DNA of 64,000 nucleotides from Liberibacter crescens BT-1. Lineage in GTDB: Bacteria; Pseudomonadota; Alphaproteobacteria; Rhizobiales; Rhizobiaceae. Location of the stretch: NCBI RefSeq assembly GCF_000325745.1, contig NC_019907.1, positions 764,001-828,000 of the forward strand. The letters are read 5' to 3'. The stretch's first letter is position 1. The number at the start of each line of letters is the position of its first letter. Both the position numbers and the translations under genes were made by a program. Below are positions 56,616 to 64,000 of the stretch, in pieces. Below the pieces are notes generated by a model, which was not told where the DNA came from, did no database searches, and worked only from the letters and a program-made list of their open reading frames with translations.

Positions 56616-58010
56616 CTAACTTTGATATGATACCTTACAACCATCCTTTATATAATAAGAAGGAGAATAAATCGTAACAAGTTCTTCTGCTGCTGTAGGA
56701 TGTACGGCTATACAGCGATCAAAATCATCCTTTGAACACCCTGCTTTTACACAAACTCCGATGACCTGTATCATTTCACTGGCTACATGACCAAGAATAT
56801 GTACCCCCAAAACCTTTCGGTCAACAGAATTTACAATCAATTTCATAATTGTATAATCAGATCTCATTGATAAAGTGGATTTCATTGGTTTAAATTGTGC
56901 TTTATAAATTTCTAATGATGGAAAAGTTGCCATTGCAGCTTCTTCAGTTAAACCAACACAAGCAACTTCTGGCTGTGAAAATACAGCTGTAGGGATACAG
57001 TCATAATCAGGAAAAACAGGATTATTTTTAAAGACCGTCTCAACAAAACACATTGCTTCATGAATAGCAACAGGTGTAAGCTGTACACGATTAATAACAT
57101 CACCAATTGCAAATATTGACTGTATATTTGTCTGAAAATACTCATTCGTACAGATTGCATTTCTTGAATCAATTTCAACACCTGCACGTTCAAGACCCAT
57201 ATTTCCGGTATTAGGTTTGCGACCCGTTGCAAGTAATACCTGATCCACTAAAATGCTCTTTCCAGACTTGGTCTCCGCTTCCAAACACATTCCTTTCTGA
57301 AAAATAGCCTTTATATGATCCTCACTGATAATAGAAATACCCTTATCAATCATCGCTCGTGTTAAACCTTGACGAATATCAGAATCAAACTGTGAAAGAA
57401 CTTCCTTGCCCCGATGCAGTAATATTGTTTTTACTCCAAACCCATGAAGAATATTCGCAAACTCAACAGCAATATACCCTGATCCTAAAATCAAAATCGA
57501 TTCTGGCAATTTTTCAAGAAAGAATATTTCATCCGATGTAATACAAAACTCATGCCCAGGCATTGCCTCCATCCGGTTAGGAGAAGAGCCAGAAGCAATA
57601 ACAATATGTCTGGCTGTAACAGCGCGATTCATGTTTTCAAGATGTATCGTATGAGAATCAACAAGAGAAGCACGAGCTTGCAGAATATCAACACCTACAC
57701 GAGACAATATATCTCTATAGAGATTCTCAAGACGAGAAATTTCATTGTCTTTAGCTGATATTAAAGCTTTCCAGTCGAAATCATATTGACCAACTCTCCA
57801 ACCAAACCCCAAACAATCTTGCAAATGTTCAGAATATTGTGAAGCATAAAATAAAATCTTTTTAGGAATACACCCTTTAATAACACAAGTACCTCCCAAA
57901 CGGTACTCTTCAGCAATTGCAACCTTCTTCCCAAGTTGGGCAGCTAAACGTGCAGAACGAATCCCTCCACTACCAGCACCAATTACAAAAAGATCGTAAT
58001 CATAAGACAT
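56616..58010 (-). CDS. gor: Glutathione-disulfide reductase
   Basis: Gor keeps glutathione reduced using NADPH and FAD. FAD loop VIGAGSGGIRSARLAAQLG is at the N-terminus, with the redox pair in GGTCVIKGCIPKK. The NADPH loop is LGSGYIAVEFANIL, followed by RGKEVLSQFD. FAD motif ATGRKPNTGNMGLE and FAIGDVINRVQLTPVAI are present. The C-terminal HPTAAEEL holds the catalytic His. At 464 aa it is complete. The neighbouring DUF2059 and rpiA genes match the usual rpiA-DUF2059-gor order. Confidence 0.95.
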   Translation of the reverse strand: MSYDYDLFVIGAGSGGIRSARLAAQLGKKVAIAEEYRLGGTCVIKGCIPKKILFYASQYSEHLQDCLGFGWRVGQYDFDWKALISAKDNEISRLENLYRDILSRVGVDILQARASLVDSHTIHLENMNRAVTARHIVIASGSSPNRMEAMPGHEFCITSDEIFFLEKLPESILILGSGYIAVEFANILHGFGVKTILLHRGKEVLSQFDSDIRQGLTRAMIDKGISIISEDHIKAIFQKGMCLEAETKSGKSILVDQVLLATGRKPNTGNMGLERAGVEIDSRNAICTNEYFQTNIQSIFAIGDVINRVQLTPVAIHEAMCFVETVFKNNPVFPDYDCIPTAVFSQPEVACVGLTEEAAMATFPSLEIYKAQFKPMKSTLSMRSDYTIMKLIVNSVDRKVLGVHILGHVASEMIQVIGVCVKAGCSKDDFDRCIAVHPTAAEELVTIYSPSYYIKDGCKVSYQS

Positions 58011-58113
58011 AACTACTCTTTTAGACTCCCCCTCAAATAATCAATGCTCATGAGTAAAAATTTTCTATTATTTCAAAAAAATTTGTACTCAATAATATCA
58101 AAAACACAAATTT

Positions 58114-58662
58114 CTATTTTTTGATACCAGTCTTCTTTACATCTTCAGGTATAGGCTTATCTTTGATAATTTTTGCAAGAGCTTCATCTGTATTTTTCGA
58201 TATATCTTTAGAAAGACTTGCAGCCCATACATCAGCAGATTTCATCATATCAGTTATAATCGTCGGACCGTTTGCAAGCAATTTCTTACCTGCTTCTGAA
58301 GAATAAAACTCGGAAATCACATTCAATTCAGAAATAGTAAAATTCTTTGCATAGATGTTCTCTATTTCTTTTTCAAGATCAACACGACGTACTACAAGCT
58401 TTAATGCCTGATCATTCACAACAGCAGCAATAGAATCACTGTAATTTGGATAAACCTGAATAAGATTGGATTTAAGTTTTTCTGCCATATTAGGCAAAAT
58501 AACATTAAATTGCGCCGTTACATTCAAAGCTTTAATTGCTTTATGCGCCGCCTTAAGATGTTCTTCTGTTATTTCCGCAGCAGAAACAGAAGGAACAAAC
58601 ATTATTCCAAAGATAAATAATAATTGAATAATAACACAACGCAAACTATTATTCTTATCCAT
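58114..58662 (-). CDS. Exported DUF2059-domain protein
   Basis: A signal peptide (RCVIIQLLFIFGIMFVPSVS then AAEI) leads into a helical DUF2059 domain. Typical features are FTISELNVISEFYSSEAGKK and LLANGPTIITDM. The family is common in alphaproteobacteria and has no known function. The 182-aa protein lies between rpiA and gor on the same strand, its usual place. It probably works in the periplasm. Confidence 0.85.
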   Translation of the reverse strand: MDKNNSLRCVIIQLLFIFGIMFVPSVSAAEITEEHLKAAHKAIKALNVTAQFNVILPNMAEKLKSNLIQVYPNYSDSIAAVVNDQALKLVVRRVDLEKEIENIYAKNFTISELNVISEFYSSEAGKKLLANGPTIITDMMKSADVWAASLSKDISKNTDEALAKIIKDKPIPEDVKKTGIKK

Positions 58663-58756
58663 TAAAATATCTTTCCTTGTCTTTATAATTGTAATAATAT
58701 TGAAACAATTACAATTAAAACATAAAAATCAAAACACTGAAAACAATCTCTATTAA

Positions 58757-59452
58757 TTAATGGGGCTCCATTAACAACCCTCCACTTGCCTTGCCAATAA
58801 TTGCTAACTGTGTCATCCCTATAAACAACCCATGATCAATAACCCCAGGAATTGCATGAAGCTCATTTGAAAGCAACTCAACATCAGGAATACAATTCAA
58901 AAATGCATCAACAATATAATGCCCACCATCAGTAATAAAAACATGATCTCCATTGTTACGTAATTTAAGATGACCATGCAATCCAAGCCTTAAAAAAACA
59001 TCACTGATTAAGAAAGAGGTTGCTTTCACTCCAAATGGATCTATCTCTATAGGTAAAGGAACTTTACCTAGAAAGTCAACAACTTTACTTTCATCCGCAA
59101 TAACAATCATTTTTTTGGAAACAGAAGCGACAATCTTTTCACGTAATAAAGCACCACCGCGACCCTTAATAAGACGTAACTCTGAATCAACTTCATCAAC
59201 ACCATCGATCGTAAGGTCAATACAGTATATATCATCCATTGATACAAGAGGTATCCTCAAATGATGACAAAGACTCTCTGTTCTTTTTGATGTTGCAACA
59301 CCTTTTATACGCAAACCCCTTGAAACCTTCTCTCCCAGAAGATGAATAAATTCTTCTACCGTGCTTCCTGTCCCTATTCCTAACACGATATCATCAACAA
59401 CATATTCAAGTGCCATACGGGCAGCTTCTACTTTCATTTGAAGAAGATCCAT
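58757..59452 (-). CDS. rpiA: Ribose-5-phosphate isomerase A
   Basis: RpiA interconverts ribose-5-phosphate and ribulose-5-phosphate in the pentose phosphate pathway. LGIGTGSTVEEFIHLL binds phosphate, TIDGVDEVDSELRLIKGRGG holds the catalytic acids, and REKIVASVSKKMIVIADESK follows. NGDHVFITDGGHYIVDA is also typical. At 231 aa it is normal. The ribose-5-phosphate it makes feeds nucleotides; erythrose-4-phosphate from the same pathway feeds DAHP synthase close by. Confidence 0.95.
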   Translation of the reverse strand: MDLLQMKVEAARMALEYVVDDIVLGIGTGSTVEEFIHLLGEKVSRGLRIKGVATSKRTESLCHHLRIPLVSMDDIYCIDLTIDGVDEVDSELRLIKGRGGALLREKIVASVSKKMIVIADESKVVDFLGKVPLPIEIDPFGVKATSFLISDVFLRLGLHGHLKLRNNGDHVFITDGGHYIVDAFLNCIPDVELLSNELHAIPGVIDHGLFIGMTQLAIIGKASGGLLMEPH

Positions 59453-59651
59453 ACTGCTTGCATTACACTCCCAATTTATTATAAAAAAACAATCTTTAGT
59501 TTAATTATCAATATTTATATAAAACTAGCATAAACTCTATATAAAGAATCAAACCTGCCTATTCGTCAAACATTATATCACTATCACATAAGAAATTACT
59601 TTTCATTTTAATTTTATAGATCAGCAGATATAAAAAGGTCTTCTCTTTATA

Positions 59652-61055
59652 TTACATATGAATTGGTTGAGAAAATGCTGATAACGATGCTTCCCTTACT
59701 GCTTCTGATAGTGTTGGATGTGCATGACAAATACGCGCCAAATCTTCAGATGACCCTCCAAATTCCATAAGGACAGCTGCTTCATGAATTATTTCTCCTG
59801 CACCATGTCCTATGATATGAACACCCAATACACAATCTGTTCTCTTGTCTGCCAAGATCTTTACAAGACCAAAAGCAGCATTCATGGCACGAGCTCTACC
59901 ATTAGCAGTAAAAGGAAATTTGCCAACCTTATAGTCAATCCCCTCAGATTTTAACTGTTCTTCTGTCTTTCCAACTGAAGCAACTTCAGGTTGAGTATAC
60001 ACAACATTGGGAATAACATTATAATTCACATGCCCTTTCTGACCATCAATGATCTCAGCAACAGCAATCCCCTCATCTTCTGCTTTATGGGCCAACATTG
60101 GACCACGCACAACATCTCCAATAGCATAAATATTGGGAACAGAGGTCTGAAAATGATCATTGACAGGTATTCGACCATAGTTATCAAGCTTAATATCAAG
60201 AGCATCAAGCCCAAGATGAGAAGTATAGGCGTTACGTCCTGTAGCAATAAGAACAGCATCAACATCAACGGTTACAGATTCTCCACCCTTAACAGGAACA
60301 TACGTCACCTTGGCACCGTGATCTGTTTTTTCAATGGAAATAACCTTGCAACCAAGTTTAAACTCCATACCTTGCCTGGACAATAGAGAGTAAAATTGCT
60401 TGCAAACTTCACCATCCATACCCCCTAAAATTGATTCTGCATATTCAATAACCGTGACCCTGGAGCCAAGCCTCATCCAGACAGATCCCAATTCCAGACC
60501 GATAACACCAGCCCCTATGACCAATAAACGGCCAGGCACTTTCTCAAGAGAAAGAGCACCCGTAGATGTCATAATCGTCTTCTCATCAATATCAACTGTT
60601 AACCCAGCTATTTTTGAAGCGTTTGAGCCGGTTGCCACAACAATATTCTTTGCTTCCACAATCTGTTCAACATTTTTTTCAGAGACAGAAATCTTATGAG
60701 GAGAAACAATTTTCGCTGTCCCATGATACGTATCAATTTTGTTTTTCTTTAAAAGAAAAGCAATACCATCAACATTCGACCGGACAACAGTGTTTTTATA
60801 CGCCATCATTTTTTTTATGTTGATTGCCGGTGGCGATACTTCAATACCAAAGCCATGGGAATCATGCATGACATGTTGATAAAATTCTGATACATGCAAC
60901 AATGCTTTTGAAGGAATACACCCTATATTAAGACATGTACCACCATATGTATTCATTTTTTCAATAAGAGCGACTTTCTTTTTTAATTGCGCAGCTTTTA
61001 TTGCACAAACATAACCAGCCGGACCAGCTCCTATAACAACAACATCATAAATCAC
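59652..61055 (-). CDS. lpdA: Dihydrolipoyl dehydrogenase (E3)
   Basis: E3 reoxidises the lipoyl groups of 2-oxoacid dehydrogenase complexes with NAD. FAD loop VVIGAGPAGYVCAIKAAQL and redox pair GGTCLNIGCIPSK are at the N-terminus. The NAD loop is VIGAGVIGLELGSVWMRLG. YAIGDVVRGPMLAHKAEDEG and the C-terminal HAHPTLSEAVREA with the catalytic His complete it. At 467 aa it is full length. It lies 106 nt after sucB and probably serves the 2-oxoglutarate dehydrogenase complex. Confidence 0.96.
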   Translation of the reverse strand: MIYDVVVIGAGPAGYVCAIKAAQLKKKVALIEKMNTYGGTCLNIGCIPSKALLHVSEFYQHVMHDSHGFGIEVSPPAINIKKMMAYKNTVVRSNVDGIAFLLKKNKIDTYHGTAKIVSPHKISVSEKNVEQIVEAKNIVVATGSNASKIAGLTVDIDEKTIMTSTGALSLEKVPGRLLVIGAGVIGLELGSVWMRLGSRVTVIEYAESILGGMDGEVCKQFYSLLSRQGMEFKLGCKVISIEKTDHGAKVTYVPVKGGESVTVDVDAVLIATGRNAYTSHLGLDALDIKLDNYGRIPVNDHFQTSVPNIYAIGDVVRGPMLAHKAEDEGIAVAEIIDGQKGHVNYNVIPNVVYTQPEVASVGKTEEQLKSEGIDYKVGKFPFTANGRARAMNAAFGLVKILADKRTDCVLGVHIIGHGAGEIIHEAAVLMEFGGSSEDLARICHAHPTLSEAVREASLSAFSQPIHM

Positions 61056-61161
61056 ATTATTTTTCCTATAAAAACATCTACAAAAGCCTGAATCTTTCCA
61101 TCAAAAAAGTTTCCAGATTACCTTATTTCAAAACAAAAACTCTTGGCCCACGTCCTCTGCT

Positions 61162-62343
61162 TTAAATTTCCAGAACAATACGCTCAGGACTTTCAAGGCT
61201 TTCCTTAACACGAACAAGGAATGTAACCGCTTCCTTGCCATCAACAATACGATGATCATAAGACAAGGCAATATACATCATAGGACGAATGACCACCTCT
61301 CCATTTAAAGCAACCGGACGTTCCTGAATCTTATGCATACCAAGAATTCCTGATTGCGGAGGATTCAAAATCGGAGAAGATAAAAGAGAACCGTAAACCC
61401 CTCCATTAGAAATTGTAAACGTCCCCCCCTGCATATCAGCTACAGATAAATAACCATCACGAGCAGCCTTGCCAAGACGACTTATTTCTTGCTCAATTTC
61501 TGCAACACTCATCTGATCTGCATCACGAACAACAGGAACAACAAGACCTTTGTCAGTACCAACAGCAATCCCGATATGACAATAGTCCTTATAAACAATA
61601 TCTGTTCCATCAATTTCTGCATTAATATTTCTGATTTCTTTTAATGCCTGACAAACAGCTTTCGTAAATAAGCCCATAAAACCTAATTTTACACCATGCG
61701 TCTTCTCGAACGAATCCTTATACTTCTTTCTAAGATTAATAATGGACAGCATATCGACCTCATTATAGGTCGTAAGAATAGCTGCAACATTTTGAGCATC
61801 TTTAAGACGTTTAGCTACAGTCTGGCGTAGACGCGTCATTTTTACACGCTCCTCGCCAATAGAATCTTTCTTTTCAGCAGGAATGATAGAAATAACATTG
61901 GAGGATTTCTTCGACATTGCTGATTCTACATCATTCTTAAGGATTTGTCCCCTTTTTCCTGTACCCTGTATATCAGAAAGCGGAATATTGTTTTCAGAAA
62001 TCATTTTAATCGCAGATGGAGATGGAGGCATCTGATTAGAAATTCCAGAAGAATCAATATCGTCTGTTTTCTTAAGAGAGACAGGGGCTGTTACAGGATT
62101 TTCTGAAGATTCAGAAATATACCCAAGCAATCCTCCACGAGTAACTGTCTCTCCTTCTGCAACCAAAAGCTCAGTTAATACACCAGAAACAGAAGCCGGA
62201 ACCTCAATGGTAACCTTATCTGTTTCAAGTTCCAATAAAGCTTCATCAACCTGTACAGTATCGCCAACTTTCTTAAGCCAAACACTTACAGTAGCTTCAC
62301 TGACAGATTCTCCTAAAGAAGGAACCAAAATTTCTGTAGCCAT
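61162..62343 (-). CDS. sucB: Dihydrolipoyllysine succinyltransferase (E2 of 2-oxoglutarate dehydrogenase)
   Basis: SucB is the core of the 2-oxoglutarate dehydrogenase complex of the TCA cycle. A lipoyl domain at residues 1-77 carries the lipoylated Lys43 in [13 protein letters not shown] linker leads to an E1/E3-binding domain ([20 protein letters not shown]), then the catalytic domain with the [16 protein letters not shown] motif including His and Asp. One lipoyl domain and 393 aa fit SucB rather than AceF. It lies 53 nt after sucA and before lpdA, so the three form an operon. Confidence 0.96.
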   Translation of the reverse strand: MATEILVPSLGESVSEATVSVWLKKVGDTVQVDEALLELETDKVTIEVPASVSGVLTELLVAEGETVTRGGLLGYISESSENPVTAPVSLKKTDDIDSSGISNQMPPSPSAIKMISENNIPLSDIQGTGKRGQILKNDVESAMSKKSSNVISIIPAEKKDSIGEERVKMTRLRQTVAKRLKDAQNVAAILTTYNEVDMLSIINLRKKYKDSFEKTHGVKLGFMGLFTKAVCQALKEIRNINAEIDGTDIVYKDYCHIGIAVGTDKGLVVPVVRDADQMSVAEIEQEISRLGKAARDGYLSVADMQGGTFTISNGGVYGSLLSSPILNPPQSGILGMHKIQERPVALNGEVVIRPMMYIALSYDHRIVDGKEAVTFLVRVKESLESPERIVLEI

Positions 62344-62396
62344 TTCTTCGAACTTCCATTTCGTAAATAATCAACTTTAATAGGATTTTTATAAAA

Positions 62397-64000
62397 TTAT
62401 TCCTTTTTTATTCGCAATGCTTCATCAATGAATGCAGCGAATTGCTCCAGATGTCTGGACATAAGACCTGTTGCCGGAGAAGCTGCAGCAGAACGCCCAA
62501 CATAACGAAACCGTTTATAGTGAGCATTAATATGCAGCAAAACCCATTCCAGATATGAATCAACAAATGTCCATGCTCCCATATTCCTGGGCTCTTCCTG
62601 GCACCAGACCATTTCAGCATTTATAAATCGGGAAAGAGTTTTTACAAGCTTCCTTACCGGGAAAGGATAAATCTGTTCGACACGAAGAAGATAAATATCA
62701 TTAATCGACCTTTTTTCACGTTCTTCAAGAAGATCATAATAAACCTTCCCTGTACAGAGAATAACACGAACAATCTTGTCATCATCAACAAGCTTAGTGA
62801 TGCTCTTGTCTTGAGTTTCAGCATCATCATATAATAAAGGTTCAAAAGAACTTTCACCTGACATGTCCGCAAGAGACGAAATGGCTCTCTTATGGCGCAA
62901 CAATGATTTAGGTGTCATCATGATTAATGGCTTACGAAAATTTCTTTTCAGCTGTCTTCTTAAAATATGAAAGTAATTTGCCGGAGTGGTACAATTGGCA
63001 ACCTGCATGTTGTTTTCAGCACATAACTGCAGAAATCTTTCAAGACGAGCAGAAGAATGCTCTGGCCCTTGCCCTTCATAACCATGCGGTAATAAACAAA
63101 CAAGGCCTGACATTCTTAACCACTTGGATTCCCCCGAAGAAATAAACTGATCGAGTATGACTTGCGCACCGTTAAAAAAGTCACCAAACTGTGCTTCCCA
63201 AAGATTAAGAACATCAGGTCTTACTAACGAATATCCATATTCGAATCCAAGAACTGCTTCCTCAGAAAGCATGGAATTCACAATCTCAAACTCAGCCTGA
63301 GTCGACGATAAATTCGAAAGAGGCGCATAACGTTCCTCTGTCTCCTGATCATAAAGAACTGCATGACGCTGAGAAAAAGTTCCACGCTCACAATCCTGAC
63401 CAGAAAAACGAATTTTATGCCCTTCAAGACACAGAGAACCAAAAGCCAGGGCCTCTGCCATTGCCCAATCAAGACCTTCACCTTCCTTAATCATCTTTTG
63501 ACGATTTTTAATAAATCGATCGATCGTCTTATGGACTTTAAAATTTTCTGGCAGCTGTGAAATCTTGTTGCCAATCTCCTTGAGAACTTTAACCTCTACA
63601 GAAGTCTTTATAGGGAGATATTCTTCATCGTCATTGGCAGGATGTAAACCAGACCATAGTCCACGCAACCAATCCACTGAAACCGGCTTGTAATCCTGAC
63701 TCTTTTCAAACTCATTATCCAGGCAGGAACGCCAGTCGTTCTCGATTTTTTTAACTTCTTGTGCAGAAACGATGCCCTCTTTAATAAGTTGTTCCGCGTA
63801 AATGTCCACAACACTTTTATGAGACCTTATAACCTTATACATCTTTGGTTGCGTAAATGACGGTTCGTCCCCTTCATTATGACCAAAACGCCGATAACAA
63901 AACATATCAACAATCGCCGGTTTATTAAATTTCATACGAAACTCTGTCGCCAAACGAACAGTATAAATAACCGCCTCCGGATCATCGCCATTAACATGAA
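62397..64000 (-). CDS. sucA: 2-oxoglutarate dehydrogenase E1 component (SucA), N-terminus outside window
   Basis: SucA decarboxylates 2-oxoglutarate with thiamine diphosphate. About 535 codons of the C-terminal part are present out of nearly 1000. The frame is open to the window edge, with HVNGDDPEAVIYTVRLATEF just before CYRRFGHNEGDEPSFTQP, a family hallmark. Later motifs are FSGQDCERGTFSQRHAVLYD, FEYGYS, WEAQFGDFFNGAQ, LLPHGYEGQGPEHSSARLER and CQEEPRNMGAW. The TTG at 63953 is internal, not a start. It is the first gene of the sucA-sucB-lpdA set here. Confidence 0.96.
   Translation of the reverse strand, partial: HVNGDDPEAVIYTVRLATEFRMKFNKPAIVDMFCYRRFGHNEGDEPSFTQPKMYKVIRSHKSVVDIYAEQLIKEGIVSAQEVKKIENDWRSCLDNEFEKSQDYKPVSVDWLRGLWSGLHPANDDEEYLPIKTSVEVKVLKEIGNKISQLPENFKVHKTIDRFIKNRQKMIKEGEGLDWAMAEALAFGSLCLEGHKIRFSGQDCERGTFSQRHAVLYDQETEERYAPLSNLSSTQAEFEIVNSMLSEEAVLGFEYGYSLVRPDVLNLWEAQFGDFFNGAQVILDQFISSGESKWLRMSGLVCLLPHGYEGQGPEHSSARLERFLQLCAENNMQVANCTTPANYFHILRRQLKRNFRKPLIMMTPKSLLRHKRAISSLADMSGESSFEPLLYDDAETQDKSITKLVDDDKIVRVILCTGKVYYDLLEEREKRSINDIYLLRVEQIYPFPVRKLVKTLSRFINAEMVWCQEEPRNMGAWTFVDSYLEWVLLHINAHYKRFRYVGRSAAASPATGLMSRHLEQFAAFIDEALRIKKE

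Noticed and set aside
62397-63953. sucA starting at the TTG at 63953
   Set aside because: The frame is open to the window edge and the upstream residues match SucA, so this is an internal codon.
1-64000. tRNA and rRNA genes
   Set aside because: I looked in the larger intergenic gaps for T-loop-like GGTTCGA strings paired with acceptor stems and for rRNA segments, and found none that I could support.

Overview
The window looks like part of the chromosome of an AT-rich alphaproteobacterium of the order Rhizobiales (Hyphomicrobiales), probably one with a reduced genome such as a Liberibacter- or Bartonella-type organism. This rests on gene order: lepB-rnc-era beside acpS and a RelA/SpoT homologue, rpoZ divergent from a NYN-domain gene, gpmA-dapB-glk, the split b/b' ATP synthase stator, rpiA-DUF2059-gor, and a DAP-type dcw cluster. 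The genus cannot be proved from sequence alone. Host genes are clearly A+T-rich with long poly-A/T runs.

Layout. 1-15.7 kb (mostly minus strand): glmS (cut by the window edge), glmU, era, rnc, lepB, acpS, rsh, rpoZ, a NYN protein (plus), gpmA (frameshifted), dapB, glk, prmA, an RgpF-like protein, queE. 15.9-23.4 kb: a GC-richer mobile element with a type I restriction-modification operon (hsdM, a half-length hsdS, hsdR) followed 4 nt later by an ISL3-family transposase gene. 23.4-39.2 kb (minus): CCA-adding enzyme, nicotinamidase, then the dcw cluster in transcription order mraZ, rsmH, ftsL, ftsI, murE, murF, mraY, murD, ftsW, murG, murC, murB. 39.5-39.9 kb: RNase P RNA. 40.2-46.4 kb (plus): a complete mevalonate operon, mvaA-fni-mvaS-mvk-pmk-mvaD. 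46.4-52.3 kb: algH, a DsbD-N-like exported protein, a lytic transglycosylase, a HerA-like ATPase and a MerR regulator. 52.5-54.7 kb: ATP synthase F0 (a, c, b', b). 55-64 kb: class II DAHP synthase, glutathione reductase, a DUF2059 protein, rpiA, lpdA, sucB and sucA (cut by the edge).

How the genes fit together. Much of the window builds the envelope: GlmS/GlmU supply UDP-GlcNAc, DapB leads to diaminopimelate, Mur/Mra/Fts proteins make and use lipid II, and the mevalonate pathway supplies isoprenoid precursors, from which the lipid carrier is made. Transposition appears to have brought in restriction-modification.

Most notable points. (1) The hsd operon and the ISL3 transposase lie inside one pair of 26-bp imperfect terminal inverted repeats (15943-15968 and 23341-23366, 21/26 matching). 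Behind each repeat are GGTTG motifs at nearly the same distances from each tip (73/73 and 119/118 bp), and 8-bp imperfect direct repeats flank the element. This suggests a transposon carrying a restriction system as cargo. (2) HsdS has a single target-recognition domain. (3) A Paracoccus-type mevalonate operon sits in a Rhizobiales background, with mvaS and mvk fused in one frame. (4) gpmA, murE, ftsI and murB each need a one-base change in a homopolymer run to restore the expected protein, and the mvaS-mvk fusion may have the same cause. This could be base-calling error, real decay or transcriptional slippage. (5) Four TGGGN repeats at exact 10-bp spacing lie upstream of mraZ.
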